Below are positions 29,647 through 39,719 of a DNA stretch of 64,000 nt, piece by piece. The stretch lies in the NCBI GenBank assembly GCA_030064755.1, contig JASJEH010000002.1, forward strand, positions 1 to 64,000, written 5' to 3'. This DNA is from Methyloceanibacter sp. GTDB lineage: Bacteria; Pseudomonadota; Alphaproteobacteria; Rhizobiales; Methyloligellaceae. The notes beneath the pieces were generated by a model, which saw nothing but the letters and a program-made list of their open reading frames with translations, searched no databases and was not told where the DNA came from. The position numbers were made by a program, and so were the translations under genes. The first letter of the stretch is position 1; every line of letters begins with the position of its first letter.

Positions 29647-30051
29647 TTAGCTGCCGAGCAAAGAACGCGTAGCGAAATAGCCTATAACTGCCGAAACACT
29701 AGTCAAAAAGGCGCCCCAGGTCATATCAACCAATGTGACCATAGGGCTCCAACCTTTGAGCGTGGCCCAGTTGGTCAGGTCGTAAGTGCCATAGGTGAAT
29801 AGGCCGAACAGCGCTCCGAACAACAAGGCCGTCTTCCATGAGTCTGCATGTAACGCGGGAGCCACTGCGAAAATCACCACTCCAGCAATGAACATTAAGT
29901 AGAAGCCGAAAGCGGCGACCATGTTGAAGTTTTCGAGGAGGAGGTGTCCAATCTCCCGCTGATAGAAGCCTTTGGCAATGAACCCGAGCCAGATTACATC
30001 GATCACCAAAAATCCAATTGCGGTAGCCAAATAGGCGACAGCATAGGTCAT
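29647..30051 (-). CDS. DUF2177 family membrane protein
   Basis: MTYAVAYLATAIGFLVIDVIWLGFIAKGFYQREIG...TYGTYDLTNWATLKGW. Confidence 0.85.
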   Translation of the reverse strand: MTYAVAYLATAIGFLVIDVIWLGFIAKGFYQREIGHLLLENFNMVAAFGFYLMFIAGVVIFAVAPALHADSWKTALLFGALFGLFTYGTYDLTNWATLKGWSPMVTLVDMTWGAFLTSVSAVIGYFATRSLLGS

Positions 30052-30080
30052 GAGCTGATCCCAGGAAATTATCTACGTAA

Positions 30081-30110
30081 GCGTTACGTGAAATTTGCTC
30101 ACCCGGATCA
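30081..30110 (-). promoter_or_regulatory. Predicted ECF (RpoE/ChrR-type) promoter for DUF2177-FAD-DUF1365-cfa operon
   Basis: Minus strand TGATCC (30110-30105) - N18 - TAACGC (30086-30081), 30 bp upstream of the start at 30051. Confidence 0.65.
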
Positions 30111-30142
30111 CCTCGCAGGCATGGCTTGCGTCAGACCATCGC

Positions 30143-30310
30143 CTATTTGCGATCGGAATCCTGTTCGTCCGGGGGTTCGTCCTCAAGTGCACGATATGCC
30201 GCTCCGTCCAGATCTTCGAACTGGCCGGAGCGCAAGGCCCAGAGGAAAGCAGCAAGCCCCAACCCCCCGAGGAAGAGTGCCGCGGGAACAAGCCAAGCAA
30301 GCGCGGTCAT
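30143..30310 (-). CDS. ccoS: cbb3-type cytochrome oxidase assembly protein CcoS
   Basis: Read manually: MTALAWLVPAALFLGGLGLAAFLWALRSGQFEDLDGAAYRALEDEPPDEQDSDRK*; not in ORF track in this frame. Confidence 0.9.
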   Translation of the reverse strand: MTALAWLVPAALFLGGLGLAAFLWALRSGQFEDLDGAAYRALEDEPPDEQDSDRK

Positions 30311-32520
30311 GATGTCTTTCCTCCTGCAAGCCGCGCCGCATTGAGCGTGACGAGAATGGACGAGCTCGACATGACGATTGCTGCGATCAGCGGCGTGACA
30401 AACCCCGCCATCGCAAGCGGAACGCAGATAGAATTGTAGGCCAGGGCCACGCCGAAATTTTGAAATGCCATCGTGCGGGCACGGGACCCCGTACTCACCG
30501 CCTCGAGCACCGGAGACAGCGCCCGACCCTGGAAGACGAAGTCGGCGGCTCGTTGGCTGATATCCGCGGCGGTCGCTGGTGACATGGACGCGTGCGCTGC
30601 CGCAAGCGCCGGCGCATCGTTTAGGCCATCCCCGACCATCAACACCTTACGGCCCTCATTTGCCCGCTCTTCAAGCCAAGCGATCTTGTCCGCAGGTTTC
30701 AGTTCGCCGGCAAAAACGTCGATCCCAGCCTCGCCGGCGGTCCGTGCGACCACGGTGTCGCGGTCTCCGGATAGGAGTGCAACAGCAAGGCCGCGCTCCT
30801 TGAGTGCCGCTATGGTTGCCGCGGCGTCCGGCCTGGGCTGATCGGAAAACCGGAAACAGACAGGATCTTCGTGACCAAAACGATACCAGACCTCGGCTGT
30901 CCGTCCATCAGCGCTCTCAACACCGCACCAAGCCGCCGAGCCGAGCCGAGCCTCACCCTCGCCTGTCCGGAGCAGCAGCCCTTCGCCCGGCGTTTCCTCG
31001 ACATCGCGCGCGGCCTCCACGGAGCCGAGGCGATCCTGTGCGGCCGAGACCAGCGCGCGCGAGAAAGGATGACGGCTCGCGCTGGCAAGCGACGCGGCCG
31101 CGCCGAGCGCTTCGGCTGGAACGGTCTCCACGTCGAGCAACTGAGGCTCGCCGAGGGTTAGCGTGCCCGTCTTGTCGAACACAACCGTGTCGATCTCGGC
31201 GATACGCTCAAGCCCGTCGGGCACCTTGACCATCACTCCACGCTTGAACAGCCTCGAAGCTGCCGCGATCTGAACGACCGGCACCGCAAGGGCGAGCGCG
31301 CAAGGGCATGTGATGATTAGTACCGCAATCGCGTACGTAAGTGCGGTTTGCCATGTGGCGCCGAAAGCAAGCCAGCCGACAAAGGTTGAAAGACCCAGCG
31401 CATGGACCGCAGGCGAGTAGAGACGCGCCGCGCGGTCCGCGAGCACACGATAACGGGCCTTGCCCTGCTCCGCCGCCATCATCAACCGACTGATCTCGGC
31501 AAGCAGCGTGGCATCGTCCGCCGCGGTGACCTCTATCTCCAAGCTTCGGCTCAGATTCAACGTGCCCGCATAAACTTCGGTACCCGCCGAAGCAGCCACC
31601 GGCATTGTCTCGCCGGAAATCAAGCTCTGATCGATATCGCCGCTCCCACGCACGACGACGCCGTCTGCGGCGACGCGCTCCCCGACGGCGACCAGAATCC
31701 GGTCGCCCGGGCGAAGTGCGCTTGCCGGAACTTTCGACTGAGTTCCGTCCGCCGTCACCATGGTAGCGATACCACTCTGTAGACTGAGGAGATTTTGAGC
31801 CTCCCCCCGTGCGCGGACCCGCAAGGCTTCGTCCAGATAACGGCCGACCAGCAGGAAGAAGAGCAGCATCACCGCTGCATCGAAGTAGACCTGTTCACTC
31901 TCGCGCATGGTCTGGTAGACGCTCATGCCCGTGGCCAGGATGATCGCGAGCGAAATGGGCACGTCCATGTTAAGACGGCGTCCCTTGAGCGCTGCAAAAG
32001 CCGAAGCGAAGAACGGGTCACCGGCATACAAGACTGTGGGCAGGGCGATCAGCGCCGAGAGCCAACGAAACATCTGCGCAAGGGCCGGGTCCATGTCGCC
32101 GCTTTCGCCCGACCATACGGCAATGGAGATGAGCATGATGTTCATGGCGGCGAAGCCCGCCACAGCAACACGCCGCAGCAAGTATTTCTGGCGCTGATCC
32201 CCGCTATCTTGCTTGGAGGCTTCGAGCGGGGCAGCGTCGAATCCCACGCGATCCAGGGCCGCGATCACGTCAGCCTCATTGGTCTCCGAGGGGTGGTAGG
32301 CCACCGTTAGGCGCTTGGCTGCTAGGGATGCCCGCGCCGTCTCGACGCCTGGGACGCGCAAAGCGGCACGCTCGACGGACCTAAGGCATCCGCCACAATG
32401 CATGTCTTCGATGGCAAGCGTCATTGTAGAGGGTTCGGCCGGCGGGGAGTGCTGCCCGTCAGGCGGCGAACCGTCGATAGGCACCGCGTTCTTGAATTGC
32501 GCGGTGGGGATCTCGGTCAT
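30307..32520 (-). CDS. ccoI: Heavy-metal translocating P-type ATPase (CcoI/FixI)
   Basis: HMA domain MHCGGCLRS, CPCALALAVP, DKTGTLT, GDGLNDAPAL. Confidence 0.93.
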   Translation of the reverse strand: MTEIPTAQFKNAVPIDGSPPDGQHSPPAEPSTMTLAIEDMHCGGCLRSVERAALRVPGVETARASLAAKRLTVAYHPSETNEADVIAALDRVGFDAAPLEASKQDSGDQRQKYLLRRVAVAGFAAMNIMLISIAVWSGESGDMDPALAQMFRWLSALIALPTVLYAGDPFFASAFAALKGRRLNMDVPISLAIILATGMSVYQTMRESEQVYFDAAVMLLFFLLVGRYLDEALRVRARGEAQNLLSLQSGIATMVTADGTQSKVPASALRPGDRILVAVGERVAADGVVVRGSGDIDQSLISGETMPVAASAGTEVYAGTLNLSRSLEIEVTAADDATLLAEISRLMMAAEQGKARYRVLADRAARLYSPAVHALGLSTFVGWLAFGATWQTALTYAIAVLIITCPCALALAVPVVQIAAASRLFKRGVMVKVPDGLERIAEIDTVVFDKTGTLTLGEPQLLDVETVPAEALGAAASLASASRHPFSRALVSAAQDRLGSVEAARDVEETPGEGLLLRTGEGEARLGSAAWCGVESADGRTAEVWYRFGHEDPVCFRFSDQPRPDAAATIAALKERGLAVALLSGDRDTVVARTAGEAGIDVFAGELKPADKIAWLEERANEGRKVLMVGDGLNDAPALAAAHASMSPATAADISQRAADFVFQGRALSPVLEAVSTGSRARTMAFQNFGVALAYNSICVPLAMAGFVTPLIAAIVMSSSSILVTLNAARLAGGKTS

Positions 32521-33023
32521 GGCCCTTCGGTCACGATCAATCGCTCCTTCAGGCGATAGACCGGCGAATCGACCCCTTCCTTAGAGGACTCCACAGTTAG
32601 CACCCAATTGCCTGGGGCGAGTGTCACGTCGGACACATAGACGCCTTCACGCCATTCGCGGAAAACCAGGTCACGTTCTCCTTGGGTGGTTGCCGGCCGG
32701 CCGAGTGTTCCTGAGAGGCCGAGCCCCGTGACAGGCGCTGCGGCGGAATCCGTAAAGCTCAGCGTCAGCCGCCCGGCATCGCCGTCGTAGTCCGTCGTCG
32801 TCGACCAGCCCAGAGCGTCTTGCGCCGCGGCCTCGGCAATCGTCTCATTATAATTGAGACCGCTGCGATACGGGCTCGGACGATCACCGCCACTGAACGT
32901 GGAGACCGCGTAATAGACGAGAAAACCATTGGCGACGAACATGATGCCAAAGAAGACGAAGAGGCCGATTAGGACGTGACGGCCCCGCACGGTTCGCGGG
33001 AGTGGTGTGGCCTCCATCGTCAT
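32517..33023 (-). CDS. ccoH: FixH/CcoH family protein
   Basis: Position between ccoG and ccoI; GRHVLIGLFVFFGIMFVANGFLVYYAVSTFSGGD, YNETIAEAAAQ. Confidence 0.88.
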   Translation of the reverse strand: MTMEATPLPRTVRGRHVLIGLFVFFGIMFVANGFLVYYAVSTFSGGDRPSPYRSGLNYNETIAEAAAQDALGWSTTTDYDGDAGRLTLSFTDSAAAPVTGLGLSGTLGRPATTQGERDLVFREWREGVYVSDVTLAPGNWVLTVESSKEGVDSPVYRLKERLIVTEGP

Positions 33024-34477
33024 TTCGCCCCGCTCTTCGGTGGACCCTGGAATGTCGCGTTATGTTCCATGGTCTCCCCGGTGGCGATATCGGTCACGAC
33101 GAACTGGAACTGCGTTGCCTGGTCGGGAAGCGCGCGAACACCTTCCTTGTCCAAGGCAACGTGGAGTTTGACGCCCTTCAACTGGTCGGGCGGCACCGGG
33201 ACGACACCGCTGTCGTGGCCCACCAACTGTACCGTCGCATCGGGTAAGCCGGTTACGCCAAGCTTGAACGCGCGCGGGACATATTGCTTGTTGAGAATCT
33301 TCACTTCATAGCCGTTTCGAACGCCGCCATCGGAGAGCTTGACGTAGAGCGGATTGCGATCGTGAATGACATTCACCTCCAGCACGGGGCGCATCATGAG
33401 CGCGACAATCATGATGATGCCGACCAGGACAATCAAACCCGCATAGAGCAAGACGCGCGGCCGCAATAGACGCAGTGGCTCGGCGTTCGGTGCACCCGCT
33501 TCGAGATTACGAACGGTGTCGTAAGCAATCAGACCGCGGGGCCTGCCAACCTTATCCATGATCGCATCGCAGGCGTCGATGCAAAGTGCGCATTGAATGC
33601 ACTCGAGCTGAGCACCATCGCGTATGTCGATTCCCGTGGGGCAGACGGCCACGCACTGGTTGCAGTCGATACAGTCGCCCCGGCCCTCCCAGGATTGGCC
33701 GGCCTTGTGCGCACCGCGGGGTTCTCCCCGCCAGTCACGGTAGGAAATCAACAGTGAGTCGCTATCGAACATGGCCCCCTGAATTCGCGGCCAAGGGCAC
33801 ATATAGATACATACCTGCTCACGGGCGATGCCGCCCAGAACATAGGTCGACACCGTGAACAACCCGATGAAGAAATAGGCCGCCGCCGGCGCGCTGAAGG
33901 TCAGGAGCTGTTTGGCAAGGGTCGGCGCGTCAGCAAAATAGAAAACCCACGCGCCGCCTGTGGCGACCGCGATCGCGAGCCAGGTCAGATGTGTGGCGCT
34001 CTTTTTCCAGATTGTCTCAAAAGCCCAAGGGTGTTTGTCGAGCCGCAGGCGCGCATTGCGGTCGCCTTGCCAAAAGCGCTCAACGGCCACCATCAAGTCG
34101 GTCCACACAGTTTGTGGACACGTGTAGCCACACCAGACACGTCCCGCCACGGCGGTGACCAGGAACAGCACCAAGGACGCCAGTACGAGCAAGCCCGTGA
34201 CGTAGTAAAACTCTTGAGGCCAAATCTCTAGAAAGAAGAAGTAAAAGCGGCGTGCTGGCAGGTCGAGTAGAACTGCCTGATCGGGCAGATAAGGCCCGCG
34301 ATCCCAGCGCACCCAAGGGAGCAGGTAGTAAATGCCAAGCGTGACGGCCATGACGATCCATTTGATCGTTCTAAAACGGCCGTGAGCCTCTTTCGGGTAA
34401 ACCTTGACTCGGTCGGCATAGAGCTGCGTCTCCTCGTCCGAGGGAGATGCGCCGCCGCCCAGCTCGATATTTGCCAT
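33020..34477 (-). CDS. ccoG: Cytochrome c oxidase accessory protein CcoG/FixG
   Basis: CIDCNQCVAVCPTGIDIRDGAQLECIQCALCIDACD, GYTCPQTVWTDL. Confidence 0.93.
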   Translation of the reverse strand: MANIELGGGASPSDEETQLYADRVKVYPKEAHGRFRTIKWIVMAVTLGIYYLLPWVRWDRGPYLPDQAVLLDLPARRFYFFFLEIWPQEFYYVTGLLVLASLVLFLVTAVAGRVWCGYTCPQTVWTDLMVAVERFWQGDRNARLRLDKHPWAFETIWKKSATHLTWLAIAVATGGAWVFYFADAPTLAKQLLTFSAPAAAYFFIGLFTVSTYVLGGIAREQVCIYMCPWPRIQGAMFDSDSLLISYRDWRGEPRGAHKAGQSWEGRGDCIDCNQCVAVCPTGIDIRDGAQLECIQCALCIDACDAIMDKVGRPRGLIAYDTVRNLEAGAPNAEPLRLLRPRVLLYAGLIVLVGIIMIVALMMRPVLEVNVIHDRNPLYVKLSDGGVRNGYEVKILNKQYVPRAFKLGVTGLPDATVQLVGHDSGVVPVPPDQLKGVKLHVALDKEGVRALPDQATQFQFVVTDIATGETMEHNATFQGPPKSGAK

Positions 34478-34504
34478 TGCCCTACCAAACTATCACAGGG
34501 CGCT

Positions 34505-35371
34505 CTATTGCCCACCACCTAGGGAGTGTACATAGATCGCCAGCTTCTTGATCGTCGCTGGGTCGAGACGCTCCGAGAATGCCGGCATCATTCCAGCGCG
34601 GCTATAAGTAATTGTCTCGACAAGCGTGTCCTTATCCCCCCCGTACAACCAAAGCTCGTCCGATAGATTCGGCGCACCAAGCGCCTGGTTCCCCGCTCCG
34701 TCCGGACCATGACAAGCCGCGCAGCTGGTCGCGTAGATTTCTTGCCCTCGCGCCGCTGCCTCTGCGTCTTGCTCATTGCCCGAGAGGGACATGACATATT
34801 CGGCAGTATCCGAGATCTGTTCCCGGTTCAACATTCCAAGCTCGCCGAAAGCCGGCATCATGCTCATCCGGGTCTGTGGATCATCAGACCGGATGCCGTG
34901 AAGGATCGTTTGCTGAATGCCGTCAATCGAGCCCGCCCAGATCCAGGCATCGTCCCGTAAGTTGGGGTAGCCTACGAAACCTTGTGCGCCACGGCCGTGA
35001 CAAGGAGCACAGTTGTCACCAAACGCGGCCTGGCCGCCGGCAAGCGCGAAGCTCAAAAGCTCCGGATCGGCCTGGATCGTTTCGAAATCGCCTTCGTTGA
35101 TCTTGTCACTAAAGACGGCCGTCTGTTTCTTTGCAGCGGCGATATCCTTGTTTACCTGCGCACGTTGGCTGTAGCCCAGGTAACCCTTCGTATATGAGGA
35201 TACGGTGGGCCAAGCCGGATAGACGATCCAGTAGCCAATGGCCCAGATGACTGTGGCGTAGAATACGTAGAGCCACCACTTAGGCAGCGGGTTGTTCCAC
35301 TCCTCGATTCCGTCCCACTCGTGACCGGTGGTTCCGAACCCCTCCGGGGATTTTTCTTCCTTGTTCGCCAT
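34505..35371 (-). CDS. ccoP: cbb3-type cytochrome c oxidase subunit III
   Basis: Two CXXCH (CAPCHG, CAACHG), N-terminal TM, HEWDGIEEWNNPLPKWWLY. Confidence 0.95.
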   Translation of the reverse strand: MANKEEKSPEGFGTTGHEWDGIEEWNNPLPKWWLYVFYATVIWAIGYWIVYPAWPTVSSYTKGYLGYSQRAQVNKDIAAAKKQTAVFSDKINEGDFETIQADPELLSFALAGGQAAFGDNCAPCHGRGAQGFVGYPNLRDDAWIWAGSIDGIQQTILHGIRSDDPQTRMSMMPAFGELGMLNREQISDTAEYVMSLSGNEQDAEAAARGQEIYATSCAACHGPDGAGNQALGAPNLSDELWLYGGDKDTLVETITYSRAGMMPAFSERLDPATIKKLAIYVHSLGGGQ

Positions 35372-35374
35372 GGC

Positions 35375-35551
35375 TCAGCCGTCTTTCCCCTTGTCGGACT
35401 CTGGATCGTCTTCCAGAGGCAGTTTCGCCGCCTCATCAAAGCGCTTTTTGTTGCCAGGCCAGAACGCGTAGATCACGACACCGGCGAAAAGCACGATGAA
35501 AAAGATGAGCGCGGCTACCTGACTGATCGAAGCGACTTGTTCGTATTCCAT
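35375..35551 (-). CDS. ccoQ: cbb3-type cytochrome oxidase subunit CcoQ
   Basis: Read manually: MEYEQVASISQVAALIFFIVLFAGVVIYAFWPGNKKRFDEAAKLPLEDDPESDKGKDG*; not in ORF track. Confidence 0.92.
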   Translation of the reverse strand: MEYEQVASISQVAALIFFIVLFAGVVIYAFWPGNKKRFDEAAKLPLEDDPESDKGKDG

Positions 35552-35561
35552 GGTTCCGTCC

Positions 35562-36296
35562 TCACCTCAGGTTGGGGCCGGCCTCGTCAAAGCTAGCAAA
35601 GTCAACGAGAGTTCCCAGCATCTGCATGTAAGCGATGAGCGCATCCAGCTCGGTGATCTTCTCCGAGTTACCGTCGAATGGGCCAGTCTGCGCCTTCGGA
35701 TAACGAGCCAGCAGTGCCTCGACGTCGCCGGCGTCGTTGCCGGCTTGAGCTTCGAGGTCCGCCTTCGCGGATTCGATCATCTCCTCCGTATACGGGACAC
35801 CGACGGCTGCATTTGCTTTCAGCACACCCTGGATGTTCTCGTAGTCTAGTTCCCGCTCGGCGAGATAAGGATACCCGGGCATGATCGACTCAGGCACCAC
35901 CGACCTTGGGTTGATCATGTGCGCCCGGTGCCACTCGTTGGAGTATTTGCCGCCGACCCGCGCAAGGTCTGGCCCTGTGCGCTTCGATCCCCACTGGAAG
36001 GGATGGTCGTACATGCTCTCGGCTGCCAGACTGTAATGACCGTAGCGCTCGACCTCGTCCCGCAAGGACCGGATCATCTGGCTATGGCAGACGTAGCAAC
36101 CCTCACGGATGTAAATGTTGCGACCCGTCAACTCCAGCGGCGAGTAGGGCCGCATACCTTGCACCTTCTCGACCGTTGACTTCAGCCAGAACAGTGGCGC
36201 GATCTCGATCAGCCCGCCGATACTCACCACGATGAGAATGCCGACGAGCATCAGCATCGGGCTTTTTTCTAGGACGTCGTGTTTTCCCCAGCTCAT
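35562..36296 (-). CDS. ccoO: cbb3-type cytochrome c oxidase subunit II
   Basis: [35 protein letters not shown]; start at [10 protein letters not shown]. Confidence 0.95.
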   Translation of the reverse strand: MSWGKHDVLEKSPMLMLVGILIVVSIGGLIEIAPLFWLKSTVEKVQGMRPYSPLELTGRNIYIREGCYVCHSQMIRSLRDEVERYGHYSLAAESMYDHPFQWGSKRTGPDLARVGGKYSNEWHRAHMINPRSVVPESIMPGYPYLAERELDYENIQGVLKANAAVGVPYTEEMIESAKADLEAQAGNDAGDVEALLARYPKAQTGPFDGNSEKITELDALIAYMQMLGTLVDFASFDEAGPNLR

Positions 36297-36306
36297 TGGC
36301 CCCTCC

Positions 36307-37980
36307 CTATTCCGCCGGCGCCGTGTATTCGCCAGGCCGGAATTCAGGAGCCGCAGCGACAGACGGTTGATCGGTCGCATCGACGGGCTGATCGCCTCGC
36401 GCCGTGCGCCAGAGATTGTAAGCCATCACGAACGCACCCAGGACGAAGAGCAGTCCGCCGATAGCCCGGATGATGTAGAACGGATGCATGGCCTCGACTG
36501 TTTCCACGAAAGAGTATTCGAGGAAGCCGAGCGAGTTGTAGGCCCGCCACATCAGCCCTTGCAGGATGCCCGACACCCACATGGAGGTGATGTAGAGCAC
36601 GATGCCGAGCGTCGAGATCCAGAAGTGCCACTCGACCAGGCGCTGTGAGTAGAGGGCCTTGCGGTGCCACAGCCACGGCACAAGGCAATACAGCGCGCCG
36701 AAGCTAATGAAGGCAACCCAGCCGAGCGCGCCAGAGTGAACATGGCCAATGGTCCAGTCGGTGTAATGCGACAGTGAGTTGACCGACTTGATGCTCATGA
36801 GCGGGCCTTCGAAGGTCGACATGCCATAGAAGGCCACGGCCACGATCAGCATACGGATGACGGGATCCGTGCGCAGCTTGTCCCAAGCCCCGGACAACGT
36901 CATGAGACCGTTGATCATACCGCCCCAGGACGGCATCCACAGGATGATCGAGAAGGTCATTCCAAGGGTCTGCGCCCAGTCAGGTAGAGCGGTGTAGTGC
37001 AGATGATGCGGGCCTGCCCAGATATAGATGAAGATCAGCGACCAGAAGTGGACGACCGAAAGCCGATAGGAGTAGATCGGCCGCTCGGCACGCTTCGGCA
37101 CGAAGTAGTACATCATGCCGAGGAAGCCGGCCGTTAGGAAAAAGCCTACTGCGTTGTGCCCATACCACCACTGAGTCATGGCATCCTGAACGCCCGCGTA
37201 CAGAATGACGCTCTGCGTCCCCAGCAGCGAGACCGGTACCGCCAAATTGTTGACGATGTGCAACATCGCAACGGTCACGATGAAAGCGAGATAGAACCAG
37301 TTCGCCACGTAGACGTGCGGTTCTTTCCGCTTGGCGAGTGTGGCAAGGAAGACCAGGAGGTAGACGACCCAAACGATCGTCAGCCACAGATCCACGTACC
37401 ATTCGGGCTCGGCGTATTCCTTGCTCTGCGTAACGCCCAGAAGATAGCCGGTCGCCGCCAAAACGATGAAGAGCTGGTATCCCCAGAAAACGAACCACGG
37501 AGACCATTTGCCTGCGAGTCGTGCGCGACACGTCCGCTGCACTACGTAAAACGAAGTGGCGATGAGTGCGTTACCGCCGAACGCGAAGATCACCGCGGAG
37601 GTGTGGAGCGGCCGCAAGCGTCCGAAACTCGTCCATGGCAGGTCAAAATTGAGCGCAGGAAAGGCAAGCTGCCAGGCGATGACATCGCCCACGATAAATC
37701 CCGCGATCCCCCAAAAGACCGTTGCGATAACGCCAGCCCTGACGACGCCGTCGGCGTAACCGCGCGTGTCCGCGGGCTCCCGGCCCTCGACGAACTGCGT
37801 CAGTATGTAAAGAAGTGCGATACCGGACGCGCCAAGCAGGAGACAGCCATGAAACTTCATGACCGGATCCTCGCCTGCTATCGCGAGGACGAGACCAAGG
37901 ATTACCAGAAACGCCGCGGCGCCAATCGCGAGAAAGTCTGACAGCGCTTTCCACTCATCCCGCTGCGTTTTTGCGGCCAT
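36307..37980 (-). CDS. ccoN: cbb3-type cytochrome c oxidase subunit I
   Basis: Full-length heme-copper oxidase subunit ([52 protein letters not shown]). Confidence 0.97.
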   Translation of the reverse strand: MAAKTQRDEWKALSDFLAIGAAAFLVILGLVLAIAGEDPVMKFHGCLLLGASGIALLYILTQFVEGREPADTRGYADGVVRAGVIATVFWGIAGFIVGDVIAWQLAFPALNFDLPWTSFGRLRPLHTSAVIFAFGGNALIATSFYVVQRTCRARLAGKWSPWFVFWGYQLFIVLAATGYLLGVTQSKEYAEPEWYVDLWLTIVWVVYLLVFLATLAKRKEPHVYVANWFYLAFIVTVAMLHIVNNLAVPVSLLGTQSVILYAGVQDAMTQWWYGHNAVGFFLTAGFLGMMYYFVPKRAERPIYSYRLSVVHFWSLIFIYIWAGPHHLHYTALPDWAQTLGMTFSIILWMPSWGGMINGLMTLSGAWDKLRTDPVIRMLIVAVAFYGMSTFEGPLMSIKSVNSLSHYTDWTIGHVHSGALGWVAFISFGALYCLVPWLWHRKALYSQRLVEWHFWISTLGIVLYITSMWVSGILQGLMWRAYNSLGFLEYSFVETVEAMHPFYIIRAIGGLLFVLGAFVMAYNLWRTARGDQPVDATDQPSVAAAPEFRPGEYTAPAE

Positions 37981-38115
37981 GTCTCCAACCCCTCAATCTC
38001 AAGCGTTGCCCAAACTTGGACCCGAAGCATTGCGCTTCGGAGAATTCATTGGTTCCCGCGTCAGCCGTCGCGGTTCTTTTCAACATCGTTACACGCCGAC
38101 TAGGGCCCAACTACC

Positions 38116-38129
38116 TTGATTCAGCGCAA
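38116..38129. promoter_or_regulatory. FNR/FixK-type box upstream of ccoN
   Basis: TTGAT-TCAG-CGCAA (plus strand), one perfect half-site; 136 bp upstream of ccoN start. Confidence 0.6.
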
Positions 38130-38174
38130 GCTCTTCATCGATCCATCGAAAAGTTGGGACCCTCTGGTTGCTGA

Positions 38175-38534
38175 TTATTCACTTCGCAAGCTCATGATGT
38201 AGGCCGCAAGGTCCTCGAGCTCGCGCTTTGTGAGTGGAATCACTGGCATGGGGTGCGCGGGAATGGCAATCCGCGCCATGACCTCGCCGGGTGTCTGATG
38301 CTGCTGGTTCGCAATCTCGCGAAAGGTTGGTACGTCGGCGACGGCCTCGGTCTGATTGTCTGAGACAAGATGGCAGTTCGAGCAAACGCGCTCTGCCAGC
38401 GCCTTGCCACGATCGGCGTCCGGTTCATTCGTAACGGGGCTCTGGGCCTCGACGTCGGACGCAAGGCAGAGAAGAAGAGCGGCCGTCAGCAGTGCGAAGA
38501 CACAGAGCGGCGATAGAACTTTGTAGGAACTCAT
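38175..38534 (-). CDS. Monoheme c-type cytochrome
   Basis: Signal peptide, CSNCH, C-terminal LTKRELEDLAAYIMSL. Confidence 0.88.
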   Translation of the reverse strand: MSSYKVLSPLCVFALLTAALLLCLASDVEAQSPVTNEPDADRGKALAERVCSNCHLVSDNQTEAVADVPTFREIANQQHQTPGEVMARIAIPAHPMPVIPLTKRELEDLAAYIMSLRSE

Positions 38535-39211
38535 GTAGCCATTGCCTCAAGTTTCGGCATATCGAGCACCGATACCTGGCGCGCCGATTCAAGCTTGATG
38601 ATACCGGCGTCCTTTAGTTCGGCAAACATTCTCGATACGGTCTCAAGGGTGAGCCCAAGATAGTCGGCGATATCGTGGCGCGGCATTGCCAGATGTAAGG
38701 ATTGTTCGGACCCAGTCCGGCGCACCATCTCAATAAGAAATGCAGCAAGCCTCTCCAGGGCATTCTTACGGCCAAGAAGTAGGAGATGATCCTGGGTCTG
38801 CCGTAGACCGATCATGGTACGATTCAGCAGTTCGTGAACAAAGCTGCTTGAGGATGTGGCACTGAGAAGGTTCTGCCACTTATAGGCGATGACCTTCACC
38901 GGTCCGATGGCCTCTGCCGATACATGATGCACATCGTCTACTTCGAAGCCGAACATATCGCCCGGGAGGTGGAATGCGCTGATCTGGCGGCGCCCGTCTG
39001 GTAACAGCTTTGATACACGGACAACGCCCGAGACAATCTTGTAGACGTAGCCTGCGGCTTCGCCCTCAGCGAAAATCTCGCTATTGCGCGCGAAATTCAG
39101 CGGAACGCTTGATGTGTGGAATTCAGTCTCTTCGCGCGGCTTCGGAGGAACCGACGGCGCGAGTGGCATCTGTGTCTGCGGAAGATCCATGACGGGAAGC
39201 GGCGTCAGCAT
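38531..39211 (-). CDS. Crp/Fnr family transcriptional regulator (FixK/FnrL-like)
   Basis: cNMP-binding fold, C-terminal HTH MPRHDIADYLGLTLETVSRMFAELKDAGII. Confidence 0.9.
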   Translation of the reverse strand: MLTPLPVMDLPQTQMPLAPSVPPKPREETEFHTSSVPLNFARNSEIFAEGEAAGYVYKIVSGVVRVSKLLPDGRRQISAFHLPGDMFGFEVDDVHHVSAEAIGPVKVIAYKWQNLLSATSSSSFVHELLNRTMIGLRQTQDHLLLLGRKNALERLAAFLIEMVRRTGSEQSLHLAMPRHDIADYLGLTLETVSRMFAELKDAGIIKLESARQVSVLDMPKLEAMAT

Positions 39212-39232
39212 AACAACCCCCTGAAGGTCACA

Positions 39233-39246
39233 TTGACTAACATCAG
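39233..39246. promoter_or_regulatory. FNR/FixK-type box upstream of Crp/Fnr gene
   Basis: TTGAC-TAAC-ATCAG, 22 bp from the start codon. Confidence 0.5.
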
Positions 39247-39317
39247 AGATAGCGTCGTTCGTGCGTGGCTGAAATTCGGGCCGGTTCCCTAAGGGATTCT
39301 ACGTAGGCGGGATTGTC

Positions 39318-39719
39318 TCAGAGCGGTCGCAGATTTGCGCCGGATGACTCATTCGTTTCAATTACTTGCCGAATGGTTTCCAGCATGAGCCCGCCAAGAA
39401 TCGGCTTTTCGAGGACCCTGGTGACGCCGCCGCTCCGCGCTTTGGCGAGGAGCCGCTCGGTCTTTTGGGACACCATGAGAATGACCGGGACACCGGAACG
39501 GCCGGCAAGCTCCGAGTCGCGAGCACCCGCGACCCTCGAAAAGACGTCTTGGTCCAACACCAAGCAGGTGCTCTCGAGGTGTGTTGTGCGTAAGAGCGGG
39601 GAGAGCCCTTGCTCGTCGCAGAAGCGTGTCTCATAACCTTCAAGCTCCAAGGAAAATCGCAAGCTGTCGGCGAGCGTCCCGTCGCGAACGGCAATCAACA
39701 CCGTGCCAGCATGGCTCAT
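39318..39719 (-). CDS. Receiver-like (degenerate) single-domain protein
   Basis: CheY-like layout (VLIAVRDG...CLVLDQDV...VILMVSQ...RVLEKPI) but no N-terminal acidic pair. Confidence 0.6.
   Translation of the reverse strand: MSHAGTVLIAVRDGTLADSLRFSLELEGYETRFCDEQGLSPLLRTTHLESTCLVLDQDVFSRVAGARDSELAGRSGVPVILMVSQKTERLLAKARSGGVTRVLEKPILGGLMLETIRQVIETNESSGANLRPL

Noticed and set aside
30056-30083. Plus-strand TGATCC-N16-TAAGCG, a second ECF-promoter-like match
   Set aside because: Points into the 3' end of convergent ccoS with no plus-strand gene downstream; spacer differs from the two better matches
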